Positions 12,446 through 22,737 of a DNA stretch of 64,000 bases are shown piece after piece. The stretch is from Nectonema munidae (lineage: Eukaryota; Nematomorpha; Nectonematoida; Nectonematidae): contig JAUIRK010000297.1 in assembly GCA_030549495.1 (NCBI GenBank), positions 62,001 through 126,000 on the forward strand, given 5' to 3'. Each line of letters starts with the position of its first letter. The first letter of the stretch is position 1. The translations under genes were made by a program, and so were the position numbers. The notes beneath the pieces are model-generated. The model was not told the origin of the DNA and searched no databases. It saw only the letters and a list, made by a program, of their open reading frames with translations.

Positions 12446-12929
12446 GGGTGAGACTTTTTACCCAAATACTGAAAAATACACCCAAATACACCCAAAAAAA
12501 TGAAAACAAATTTAAATATTCAAAGAATAAGTTAAATATACATAGAAGAATTATTCTCAGGATAAAACTAATATAAATTATTGAATTATAAAAAATTAAT
12601 ATATTTTTTTAATTAAAATATTATATTAATAACTTAAAATATAATAATTATTTTATAATATAGTAAGTTTGGTAACACAAAATAATTTTTTAATTTAAAT
12701 AATTGCTAATATATGTGGCGTGGCAAGAAAATGGGTGTCATAAAAATATATAACAATACTCTATTACCAGCACTCGTTCAAACTGAAATATCTGTGTATC
12801 TTTTTATTTTAAGCATTTATTTAATATTATTTTTAATTTCAAGTTCTTATTTGTAAATAAAGAACATATTTGTGTGTATTTGCGTGTATTTGGATATATT
12901 TGGGTGTATTTGGGTAAAAAGTCCTACCG
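12446..12929. mobile_element. 484-bp MITE with ACACCCAAAT-rich inverted ends and 9-bp TSD
   Basis: The left end GGGTGAGACTTTTTACCC followed by AATACACCCAAATACACCCA is matched in reverse complement at the right end (CGGTAGGACTTTTTACCC then AAATACACCCAAATA). The element is flanked by TAAACTGAT at 12437-12445 and 12930-12938, a perfect 9-bp duplication. It is non-coding and AT-rich inside. A 9-bp TSD is typical of Mutator-like MITEs; the internal repetition of the end unit is unusual. Confidence 0.85.
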
Positions 12930-13284
12930 TAAACTGATTATGATAAAAAGTAATCGTATATATTTTCGCAGAATAATGTTATGTTATTTGAGTTTATACT
13001 CAGAAAAGTGACTAATACCATTGAATTTTACGAATTTGTCCCTATCTTATGTTAGCTACTCTTCATTACAAAATAACTAATCAAGTTAAAAACTTCTTTC
13101 TATTTAATTAAGCTGAGCTTAATCGAAAGTAAATCTAAGGTAATAGTTAAAAATGAATGTGACATAGAGGTAATTAAATATCAATAAAGGTAAAAGAGGC
13201 ATTAGGAAGATCCGAAGCTGTATCCGCACAAAATCAGCAAAATTTTATGGGAATATTAAAAATTATTATTAGAGTGACTGTGTG

Positions 13285-13462
13285 TTATTTGATTGGAGAT
13301 ATCAATGCACTTTTAGCCGTAAGGCTATATGCTCGCATTATGCTTGAAAAGGTTAATCACAGTTTTGTGATTATTTTTTTATGAGTCGGGAGCCTTTTGG
13401 ATCGAAACCTTCATCTTCAAATGTTAAGATAAGACGTTCACCCTAACAATCATTGAGGCTTG
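13285..13462 (-). repeat. tRNA-derived SINE copy
   Basis: On the minus strand a tRNA-like head (GTTAGGGTGAAC region, B-box-like GGTTTCGATCC) is followed by GGCTCCCGACTC, CTGTGATTAACC, AATGCGAGCATATAGCCTTA and a 3' end near AAAAGTGCATTGATATC. It shares this order with the copies at 28955-29123 and 53064-53240. This copy is diverged and lacks the clean CCAA tail. Confidence 0.7.
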
Positions 13463-15430
13463 GGTAACTGGGTGTAAGATTATTAATATTTATTCATAGA
13501 CGAGACTTATTAGTGAGCCTTTAACAAAAAAATTTTAATTGACTAATTTAATTTATTTTTATAAAATTTCACAAAAGCCTTATATTGGATAAGATTAAAT
13601 TGAGAAGGATCCTTTCTAAATAATTTGATATTCTATTTCATAAGTTTAGACGATTCTTGATTAAGCCAATTTGAACAATTCTTATGACATTTATATCGTA
13701 TCAAAGAAAACTATGCTCATAAACAAAACGAAAAAGAGCTAGGTAAGATTAACATCTTCACAATAAAAGGAGCCAAAATTTACCTTACTTAAATGATTGA
13801 AAAACTGTAAATACGAATTAAAAAAGTTTCTTTTAAAAGTAATATAATTAATTTTATTTGGTATTAATATTATCTATATTTTTTTATAATTTCCAATTTT
13901 ACCTCTTCGCTACAATTCATTTTTTAAAAATGTTATTTAAATAAGTATTCTTTTTTAATGACAATTATTTCTAAAAAATTTATATATTTTTGACAGTAGT
14001 AAACTTGGCCTACCTGCTACCCATTTTAGATATTAATCTTATAAATAAGTTTGTTTATATTATGCAATATAATGTGTTTATCAATATAGAGTACTAAGAA
14101 TATGAAGTTTTTAGTAATATCGTAAGCGAAACTCTTTTCTTATTTTCTATACCAAATGCAGATTCTTCTTAATTTACACTTCATAAAACTTTTGCCAATG
14201 ATTCTAAGGCTGATATTTGATTCATAATTTTAACCCATTCTGATACCCATCAAATTATAAAAGGTCATTGCTAAGCAGATGCTGATGCTTAATTTTATAG
14301 TGTTCACATAGCTGTAACAAATATTTTAATTTGCCAATTTATAGAGGTGATTACAGTGGCGTAGCCAGAGCGAAGTACATGGGGGGCACAAAAATTAGGC
14401 TTATATTCAAAAATCTAAATCACCCTGATTAAGTTTTTAAAATTCATCGGAAAAATTCTTAATTTTCCACATCACCTTCAAAACATTGAAAATATATGAA
14501 TTGGTTTGATTTAAATTTTGATAAAACATTTTTTTAGTATAAACGATAATTTTTCACAATTAAACTCAAAACAAATTCTAATATGGTTTTCAATGTTTTG
14601 TGACGAATTAAGATAGCCGCGTTCTCTCTTTTTAAAGCGGTAGAGTCGCCAGTAGCCATATAAAGCCGCTAAATTGTTTTTGTTCTAAGCTAAAACAATT
14701 CTGCTAGAATTTTCTGGAAACACTTTTATAAGGTTATCAAGATTAATGTTCCCTGTATAATTTCTCAAATATAATAAAATTATAAGGTTACACTTCCCCC
14801 ATGTGATTTCAAGGGTGGCGAAAAGACATTTTCTTATGAAAAAAAGAATTCTTTTTTTCAATATATACAGTCTCTATTACTTTTAATTATTATTTTTATT
14901 GATAATGAGTAGAGTCTGTAATCAATATAGCACGAAAGATGAATTTCTTTATTTTTAACAATGGTGTTTTTTTTCTTTATCTGCTAAATGAATAAGAAAA
15001 AGAGGGCTCTATTTTAACGATTATTATACATAACTTTGATCATAAAATTGGATAGTTTTCTGCGCATTATTTCATCTTCTGTTTTGAAAGAAGTTTAACT
15101 GGCAATAATGAATGTACCTTTTTTCGCAACTTTGATAGAATGTAAGTTTTAATGTAAGGGGGTTTGAATAATAAATATTTTGGTCTAAGGGCTCCGTGGG
15201 ATAAAAAAGTTTGGGAATCACTGCTCTAATACAACCCTTTCCATATGGTCTTTAGATAACCTTCGAACACCAATATGCACAGATAGATTGTGATCATCCG
15301 TTTTACTAACTGGTAAATGGCAATAAGGAGGGATACAGACTTCATTACATCTGATGAGTAGTTGTCTATCATATATGAATGTTTTTAAAAATTTTAATTT
15401 TTTATTCAAAATTTTCTTAATAATCCAAAC
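13463..15430. other. intergenic AT-rich DNA with hAT-like end fragments
   Basis: No gene supported. At 14356 starts CAGTGGCGTAGCCAGAGCG, and at about 15190-15224 lies GTTTGGGAATCACTG, the reverse complement of a hAT-like CAGTGATTCCCAAAC end. A similar end, AGTTTGAAAACCACTG, lies at 15808-15823. I could not pair them into whole elements. The string CCCCCAAAAATTTTGAGGAT (around 16000-16025) recurs near 32080-32105. Confidence 0.4.
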
Positions 15431-15431
15431 T

Positions 15432-15604
15432 TCAAGGGGGGGGGTCCTTTGGTTTTTTAAATTAATTTTTTTTGCCTTTCTTTTAATTGTGGGGGTTTGT
15501 TTTTGGTGGGTGTGGGCCTTTTGGGGGGGCCCAAAGATTAAAAAAAAAAGGGGGGAAAAAAAAAAAAAGGAAAAAAAGAAAAAAAAGGGGGAAAAAAAAA
15601 ATCA
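15432..15604. other. extreme homopolymer/purine patch, possible assembly artefact
   Basis: Runs of G, T and A of 6-13 bases (for example G9 at 15437, then A- and G-runs from 15541 to 15600) have a texture unlike the rest of the window. It looks like low-quality read sequence carried into a consensus or a gap filler. A genuine poly-purine tract is possible. The open frame across it (15354-15620) is not a gene. Confidence 0.5.
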
Positions 15605-16544
15605 TATTTCATTTTTTTAGCCATTAAGAAAAATGGACATTTACAAATTAGTCCTGAAGAGCAATAAAAGATAAAAAATAGTACTCAATTCAATGACTAA
15701 CTTATTTGTTCTTTTTAAATCTGGCTTATTGACAAAAATCGCAAATGACCTAATATGGGTGAAATATTTTGTGAAAAACGATTTACTCAGTGTCACCGCG
15801 GACGCCAGTTTGAAAACCACTGAGCTAGAAGGTTGATACAATCAGAATTACAAACAAGGTTATTTGACTTGATAAAATCAGTGCAGTTGTGGAGGATTGA
15901 GAGCTTACAGTGCAAGTATAGTATGGGTATTAATAGTGGTGTGTGCTCATTGGACAAAAATTCTTTCAAAATAAATTTTAAAAATTGTAATAAAAAAGTT
16001 CACCCCCCAAAAATTTTGAGGATGCGCGCCCCTGTGACGTACCCATTACTTTGTTCACACAATTGCAAACCAAATTTTAGCAATAATGATTTTATGATGA
16101 TATTCAGATTCAATGGGGGTTTTTTTTCTTTTCCGTTCCTTTTACAACATTTATAATGATTTCCACACAGTCTGTATAATATACATATTTTGAATATACT
16201 ATTTATATTAAGTTATCAAATTTTCCCACCATTTCTGTACATATAATAATCAATATGCAAAATGATCTTTTTCCTATATTATACGCTCTGTATTGACTGC
16301 CTGTATATTATCTCTAAAAAATCAAAAGTATTCCATTTGGCAGTACAGTTAGTGACATTGAAAATCTTTGCATATTCAATGTGATAAGTGGTAGTAGAAA
16401 TGTTGAAATAGTTATACTATTTATTACATTTAAAATAAGGGCAATTTAATAAAATATATTAAAAAAAATCTGAAAATCAGGTATATTATATACAGTATAA
16501 GCTTTTTTCAGAATTAAATGTTAACCTTATAGATGGAGAATGTT

Positions 16545-17025
16545 TCTAGGGTTTGGGAGTCGAACTGAAAAAATCCAACTCAGACTCCAAACACTTAATA
16601 AATTTAACGCCAACTCTTCGCTTCCGACGACAATTAAAGAAGGCTCATGGCATATGGCTACAAATATAAAACTATTTTGTTCTTTACTTAAAAAATATTT
16701 TTTACTCGGTTTCCGAAATTTTATTAGTTTTCGACTCCACCACCAACCTTCTGTAGTGCCTGAAACTTCATCTCAGTAAACGAAAGCTGTTTGCATTTAT
16801 CGTGAAGCTTATCCTGTTAAGATATTGTTCTTATTTAGATAGATGTAAAGGTCTGTCAGGCAAAAAAATAATTTTTTATGTATAAGATAGTTATTTTTTG
16901 AGGCATACGGAGTCGCCTTTCTTTAGTCTAACTAAGTAGGTAATAAGAGATGGCGTTAAAAGTATTAAGTTTTTAAGTAGTTGGAGTCCGAATTTTTTAA
17001 GTGGTTGGAGCTGGACAGTTTTCTG
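16545..17025. mobile_element. candidate MITE with imperfect GACTCCAA-rich inverted ends
   Basis: The left side (about 16550-16615) carries GACTCCAAACACTTAATAAA followed by TTTAACGCCAACTCTT. The right side (about 16945-17020), read in reverse complement, carries GGACTCCAACTACTTAAAAA followed by TTTTAACGCCATCTCTT. The order is preserved, so the two arms can fold back. No TSD was recognised and the middle is non-coding. Confidence 0.45.
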
Positions 17026-19131
17026 CGAACTTTCTCAAAGTGTTCTTTGAATTGTTGATAATTGAGAAATCATGAACTGTTAGGGCAGTGTCTGAATAGC
17101 CGTAGATTAAGGTATATATTAGAAGTAGAAACATCAACGAAAAGATTAAAATATGTGTAATGTATTCTAAAAGCCCAAAAAATGCTTTAATTTGGTATAT
17201 CGCATGATACATTTTGTTGAGAAATGTGAAAGTTATAAGCGTTTTAATATTTGACTAAGATTTAAGCTAGGAACACTACAAATAAACTAAGCGTACACTA
17301 GCCCGATAAAATAAACCACACACGCGTGCTAAAGATGTGGTGAAGCGTATGCGAGATAAGAATTCACTGCGCTCACAAACGCGTAATGCAACATGTGTTA
17401 ATCTTTCTTCGCATAGTTATGCGCTAAAATCAATCAATAATGTGATTTATTCTTCGCACACTATCGGTATAAATATAACGAATGTTTTTCGTTAAAAATT
17501 AGAAAGGTTGTATCTAAACTAAATAAAAGTTTACTACGATTATCCAACAAAATTTATACATTCCAGCGACATTTTTCACCTCAAAAATAATTTAAAATTT
17601 ATTAGAAAAACATTATACTGACCTATGTTGACCCATAAAAAGTAAAAATATATATATTTATTTTCGACAGTGTGACATTTTAAAATGGAAAAAACTATAT
17701 TCTACCTTTGTTAATAATGAAATATTGAAAAAAAGTATATGAACTCATCACGTTAATTATTGGTATTTTTTCGAACTAGATAAAAGTTGACTGACCTCAT
17801 AAAAACAGATTTTGCAAAAGGGAAAACATTTTTTGTAAAACCTAGCCTATGTTAAGCACAAAGAGTATAGCTTTCCAATGATTTTCAATTTATATTTTTG
17901 TTTAAATCTTCACATTATGCTTTTAACAAAAAGTGGTCCCTTTTTTTTACTAAAATTTAGACCAAATTTTTCAAAGTAAAGTCCAGTTATCAAAAAAATT
18001 AAAAAGTCTTTCCAAATATACATTATTCTAGCGTATACAGCAAACGAAAAGCTTTCAAATGATATATATATATCTTGAAAAAGAAATATTCAAAAACTGT
18101 TTAGTTTTTTCTTCAAAACAAATAAATAATTTCCAAAAAAATCGTCATATAGCTATATATTACGTAAACATTTTAACCAATCATATTGTTTTTATGAAAC
18201 AAAACCGCAGTTTTAAAGTTAAGTAGTTTGAACTTTGGTGTGGAATTTTTAAAATGGTGCGTTCAATATGTATCTAAAATTTTAAATATATTAGAAGTAG
18301 AAACATCAACGAAAAGATTATAATATGAGGAATTACAAACAAGGTTATTTTAGGAATTTTATATTTTCCCCGGAGGTCTTGCCAGACCTCTGATATATAT
18401 ATATATATCTGGTGCACCTATTTTATAATACGTTAACGAGTTGTAGCTGCTATGTAATCAACATTTGGTTGCATTTCCCTTGTAGCTGTTTCATAACGTT
18501 CAAATTCATCTCGTGAAATTTTCAGCTGGTCTTAAGTTCACATTCTTATTTTACAAAACTTGACTTACTCTGTGAAAATTCTGTAAAATCTCGTTCCAAA
18601 ACTTTCATTGAAGAAAACATCTACGCCTTATTAGGTTTAAATTCCAGGGTAACCAATTATATTTTTATTCGTTCAAATTTTGCACGTTTTGTACATTTTT
18701 CAATAGAAAACCATTTCGTTGTTGCTATATGTGAGCAAAAGTGGAAAACTTTTGCTCCAGATCTGCATGGGTAGAATAGATATCAGTTTAAATGGCCACT
18801 CGCAAAATCTTTTAGCCTTAAAGGTTTTTTGGCATTTTAGTAAAAGTAAAAAAATTTGTTTCTTATATTTTATTACACTTTTTTTTATCTGAAATTTTTA
18901 AAGTGACCTAAAAAAGTAAAGAAAAAATTTTTAAGTAAAAAAGTATCAGCCTTATTTTTACGTTAAACACATTTTTTTAGAAAAATTCAAAACCGGGGTT
19001 TTTTGTCTGATAATTCAGGGGACTTAATTTTTGCAAATGAAGTAAATAGGCATTCTCCTTAAACTTGAGCTCTACTGACATAGCGCTACTTTCTAATGCC
19101 ACTCTAACTTATTTAAGTGCATTTTTGAAAA
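17026..19131. other. AT-rich upstream region of the U2 A' gene, short dispersed repeats
   Basis: No coding region. A 42-bp string (TATATTAGAAGTAGAAACAT onward) at 17114-17155 recurs at 18287-18328 with one difference. It is followed there by AATTACAAACAAGGTTATTT, which also occurs at 15846-15865. A hairpin (GAGGTCT, loop TGCC, AGACCTC) lies at 18373-18390, just before a TA microsatellite. Confidence 0.5.
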
Positions 19132-19878
19132 ATGGTGAAATTAACTCCTGATTTCATTCAAAGATGTCGCATCTACTTTAATCCTGTTCGTGACAGAGAA
19201 CTAGATCTGAGGGACTTTAATATTTCGGTGGTTGAGAACTTGGGAGTGACTCTGGATCAGTTTGATTCGATCGACTTCTCGGACAACGACATAAGAAAGT
19301 TGGATGGCTTTCCCCTTCTCAAGCGAATCAGGTGGCTCCTCTTCAACAACAATCGAATCAGCAGAATTTCGGAGAGTTTGCACGAATCCCTTCCATTCCT
19401 ACAGCATTTAGTCCTGACAAATAATAACCTTGCAGAGCTATCTGCTCTAGACCCCCTTTCCTCCTTTAAACACCTGGCTTCACTGTCCTTGCTCGGCAAT
19501 CCCGTGAGTAAGAAGGAAAACTACCGACTCTACCTCGTCCACTCTATCCCTTCGCTCAAGTTGCTCGATTTTCAAAAGGTCAAGGAGAAAGAGCGCGCAG
19601 AAGCCAAGAAGTTGTACAAGAAGAAGAAGAGGACTGATGCTGATGGCGTTAACATCAACACCTTCGAAATAGTCAATCATGGCACCCGAGGAACCAAGCT
19701 GCCAGTTCCGCAGCATCCAATAAAATCGCCCGAAGAGATTGAGGCGATCAAGTTGGCTATTAGCAAGGCACAAAGTCTGGAAGAAGTGGAAACGCTAAAG
19801 TTGTCTCTTTCTCGCGGTGTCCTTCCTCACACAAATAGGGCGAACAGCACAGTCACAAATAATGGCAATGCTGAGTGA
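19132..19878 (+). CDS. SNRPA1: U2 small nuclear ribonucleoprotein A' (intronless)
   Basis: This is an intact 248-codon reading frame. U2 A' is a leucine-rich-repeat protein that pairs with U2 B'' on stem-loop IV of U2 snRNA in the spliceosome. The protein opens MVKLTPDFIQRC and follows the family end to end: RDRELDLRDFNI, VVENLGVTLDQFDSIDFSDN (about residues 31-50), RKLDGFPLL, NNNRISRI, LVLTNNNLAEL, then the C-terminal cap SLLGNPVSKKENYRLYLVH and LLDFQKVKEKERAEA. The tail has the conserved EIEAIKLAISKAQSLEEVE. Length matches the family (about 250 residues). There is no intron, and the gene is visibly richer in G and C than its flanks. No poly(A) tract or TSD follows, so it need not be a recent retrocopy. 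A signal AATAAA lies 53 nt after the stop. Confidence 0.96.
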   Translation: MVKLTPDFIQRCRIYFNPVRDRELDLRDFNISVVENLGVTLDQFDSIDFSDNDIRKLDGFPLLKRIRWLLFNNNRISRISESLHESLPFLQHLVLTNNNLAELSALDPLSSFKHLASLSLLGNPVSKKENYRLYLVHSIPSLKLLDFQKVKEKERAEAKKLYKKKKRTDADGVNINTFEIVNHGTRGTKLPVPQHPIKSPEEIEAIKLAISKAQSLEEVETLKLSLSRGVLPHTNRANSTVTNNGNAE

Positions 19879-19930
19879 AGCTTGTGCTTTTTGCTTACTA
19901 CACCAACGATATTATATACAATTATCAACT

Positions 19931-19936
19931 AATAAA
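19931..19936 (+). promoter_or_regulatory. polyadenylation signal AATAAA of U2 A'
   Basis: First AATAAA after the stop at 19878, followed by a T-rich stretch; typical spacing for a short 3' UTR. Confidence 0.55.
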
Positions 19937-19978
19937 ACTCATTTCTTCCATTGCATTTTATCTTCATCTTTCTCTAGG

Positions 19979-20075
19979 CTAGTGGTTCTCCGCCTTTTTT
20001 AGGCGACCCCAATTATATTTCTCAAAATAGGGCCGCGACCCCACTAATTTAGTTGCATATACTTTATTAAAACTA
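19979..20075 (+). mobile_element. hAT-like end fragment
   Basis: CTAGTGGTTCTCCGCC, TTTTTTAGGCGACCCC and GGGCCGCGACCCC resemble the common CAGTGGTTCTCAACC...GCGACCCC ends of hAT non-autonomous elements. No partner end or TSD was found. Confidence 0.4.
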
Positions 20076-22484
20076 TATATGAATAGCTGGCTGTAAAATA
20101 AGGGACGACACTTGTGATGAATGTATCTGTAAGGGAGGTACTTTAAAGTTCTGAAGGACAGAACTAACATCATTAAATTTAATTGTATTCACAGCATTAT
20201 GAATTTTAAAACTTGACGTTAATTTAAACAACCACTTCTGCATTAATATTCTGTCATGTTTCGGTTGCAGCCAGAAGAGCCTATTGAGATCGAGCACGAG
20301 GAAACTCCTGTTCTAGACTGCTGTGAAAAAAAGAAACCAGTCCTTGGATTTGAGGCTAAGAATGTGATATTGCCTTTCGCCACGACCTATTTGTGTGAAT
20401 GACGATTTGCAGCTCCGGCTGCCATCAAAACTAAAAGCTAAGGTTACAACCGAATGAACCACGAATAGAACAAACTTAGCAACATGATTCAAGCCCAAGC
20501 ATCTTGGATTTGCATCAAGTCTTCTTTGCTCATATTTGGACCAAGTGTACGCTGAGGATACACCACGCTATCTCTACTTTTATGAGTTGTTACCTACGTT
20601 TGGCGGGCACTCTAAGAGAATTAGCAGTTTTCTAGAAATAGTTAGTGAATAGCTAGATCATTATTACAGTGTCGTAGTCAGCCAGTTGAAACAGGGGACT
20701 TAAAAAAAAGTTCATTCAGTCCCTTTGCTAGACTCCAAGTTTAGGGGGGGGGGGGAGCAAAGCCAACCTCCGACCCCCTTATCGGCGGGCCTGTTTTATC
20801 TAAAGGTGAGCGAGCACATCACGATATATAATGAAAACTTCGATATGATATTCATTGTATATGTATTTAATTCGGTTCTTACACATTAATTTTTTCATTC
20901 TATTTGGGGTATAAACCCGCGCTTTTAACCTACCCATTTTGGAGCTGGCAGAAGGAAAAAAATTTATTTAATTAAAGAAATGAATCAGATATGCTTTTAT
21001 ACAGGTTTATAAAAATTTTTGTTCTTTGAAACCACACCCCAGCCCTCTCACGTGGCTATGTTGCGCCCCTGGCCAAAATTTACAATGGCGCCCTAGGAAA
21101 AAGTTTAAGCGACCGCTTACTCAAGTTCCGCTCTTAAATAATATAAAATATTTTATCATTGAAGAAATTCAAACACCATTTTTAAAGAATAATCTTGCAA
21201 AATAAATCGCATGTTTCGGGTCTGTTGTCCTATATATAACAAATGATATTTAATTTTAGTTGAAGGTAAATTCAAAACAAATTTATATATGTTATAATAT
21301 AATAAAATAAATTTCATGCATACGTAAAAAACATATAAACATTTTTTTATGCTTGCATCTTATTTTTCTGATGAAGTAACTTTATGGAATAAATTTTGGT
21401 TTTTCAAAGTTTTAGAATAAACTTTGTCACATTCATAATTCGTTTTTTATTTGAGAAAGATAAGAAAAGTATATATGAAGAAAATTTTCCAAATCAGAAT
21501 GCATCTATTTAGAAGGAAAAAAGTAGACCTTTTACTTTTGGGAACAAAAAAAGACGTACATGGAAAATTTTTAAGAAAATCCACAGATTTTGGGGCAAAT
21601 CCAGAAATCTTGTCACTAAATATACTGTATTAACTTTCAATTGATTATAATACTCAATCAAAATTATGAGGGTATTCTTCCGTGTTAAATCATTTAGGTT
21701 TTAGGAGATATGTGTTATATTATGTTTTTTTTTTAATATTATATGATATATAATATTATTATTTATAGTAACACTAAATAACGAGACATTAAAAAAACGG
21801 GACCTTCAAAATTACGCGACTGTCCCATCTAAAACGGTACATATGGTCAGTCTAGGTATTAATGACACCATAAAATTGATAGCAAATTTTAAAAGTTTTT
21901 TTTCTCATTTGTAACAATTGTGTGTAATCTATATGTATATTTTTTTTATATATTTGGGGTCCTAAAGAAATATCACCCACGGGCATATGCCCCCTGTATG
22001 TGAGGGCCCTACCCACCTCCAAAGTTTTTGCTTGGCACCAGTTTCGGATATCACGCTTGGAGAAAGCTGACTTCATTTAATTGCTAGAAAAGAAAAAAGT
22101 TATTAAGCCCAATTTTTTATCTTTTAAAATATATTACTCTAAAATCAGACAACGTTAGCACACTTTATAAATGATCAGATCTGTGTATTTATTTTCTCGC
22201 GTTGGTCAGACCATGGGCCAGGAAATTTTTCGCTGTTGATAAACTAAAATTGAATATTATGCAAATTGCAATACTGCAAATTAGTTAAACAATTTTTATT
22301 GGCAATATTTATAGCAGTGAATCTAAAATACTAATCTTATCATTAATCAAAATGCGCACCTTCTTGACAAAGGTAAAAAATGATGACTTCCTTCAATTTT
22401 CTTATTTCATTCAAAAAAATAGTTTAAATCAAGGATGATGCCTTGTGGATCTTGTGAAATCATGAATGCTTAATGTGTGCGAGG
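20076..22484. other. intergenic region between U2 A' and the serpin, no gene seen
   Basis: Only short unsupported frames. A G-run lies at about 20743-20755. MITE-like words (CAGTGTCGTAGTCAG near 20670, GGCTATGTTGCGCCCCTGG near 21055) suggest decayed repeats that I could not delimit. AATAAA on the minus strand at 22295-22300 may serve the serpin. Confidence 0.5.
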
Positions 22485-22737
22485 TTAAAGCGTGGGGTCG
22501 ATCACTCGCCCCAGAAAAAAAACGGTCTTCGTGTCTTGGTCTTGGAGGTAGTAGTAGAAAGGCTTGTTCACAAGGAAGCTTGCGTGCATGTCAAGGGAGC
22601 GAAAAGTAATGATTGCTGAGGTTGAAGCAGAAGCAACGGTTCCTTTCTCATCAACTTCGATGCTGGCCTTGTGAAATACGTTACTGACGAACAAGTTCTT
22701 ACTTTCACTCAATCCTCCCAAGTTTGCTTTGCAGTCA
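22485..22737 (-). CDS. serpin exon D (reactive centre loop and C terminus)
   Basis: Begins after TTTAAACAG and ends with TAA. Encodes VFHKASIEVDEKG, the reactive loop with Arg-Ser at P1-P1', and FLGRVIDPTL. Confidence 0.93.

Noticed and set aside
15354-15620. 88-codon open frame
   Set aside because: It runs through the homopolymer patch and encodes mostly Lys, Gly, Phe and Trp from simple sequence.
19201-19773. Three minus-strand open frames over the U2 A' gene
   Set aside because: Shadows of a complete, well-conserved gene on the other strand.
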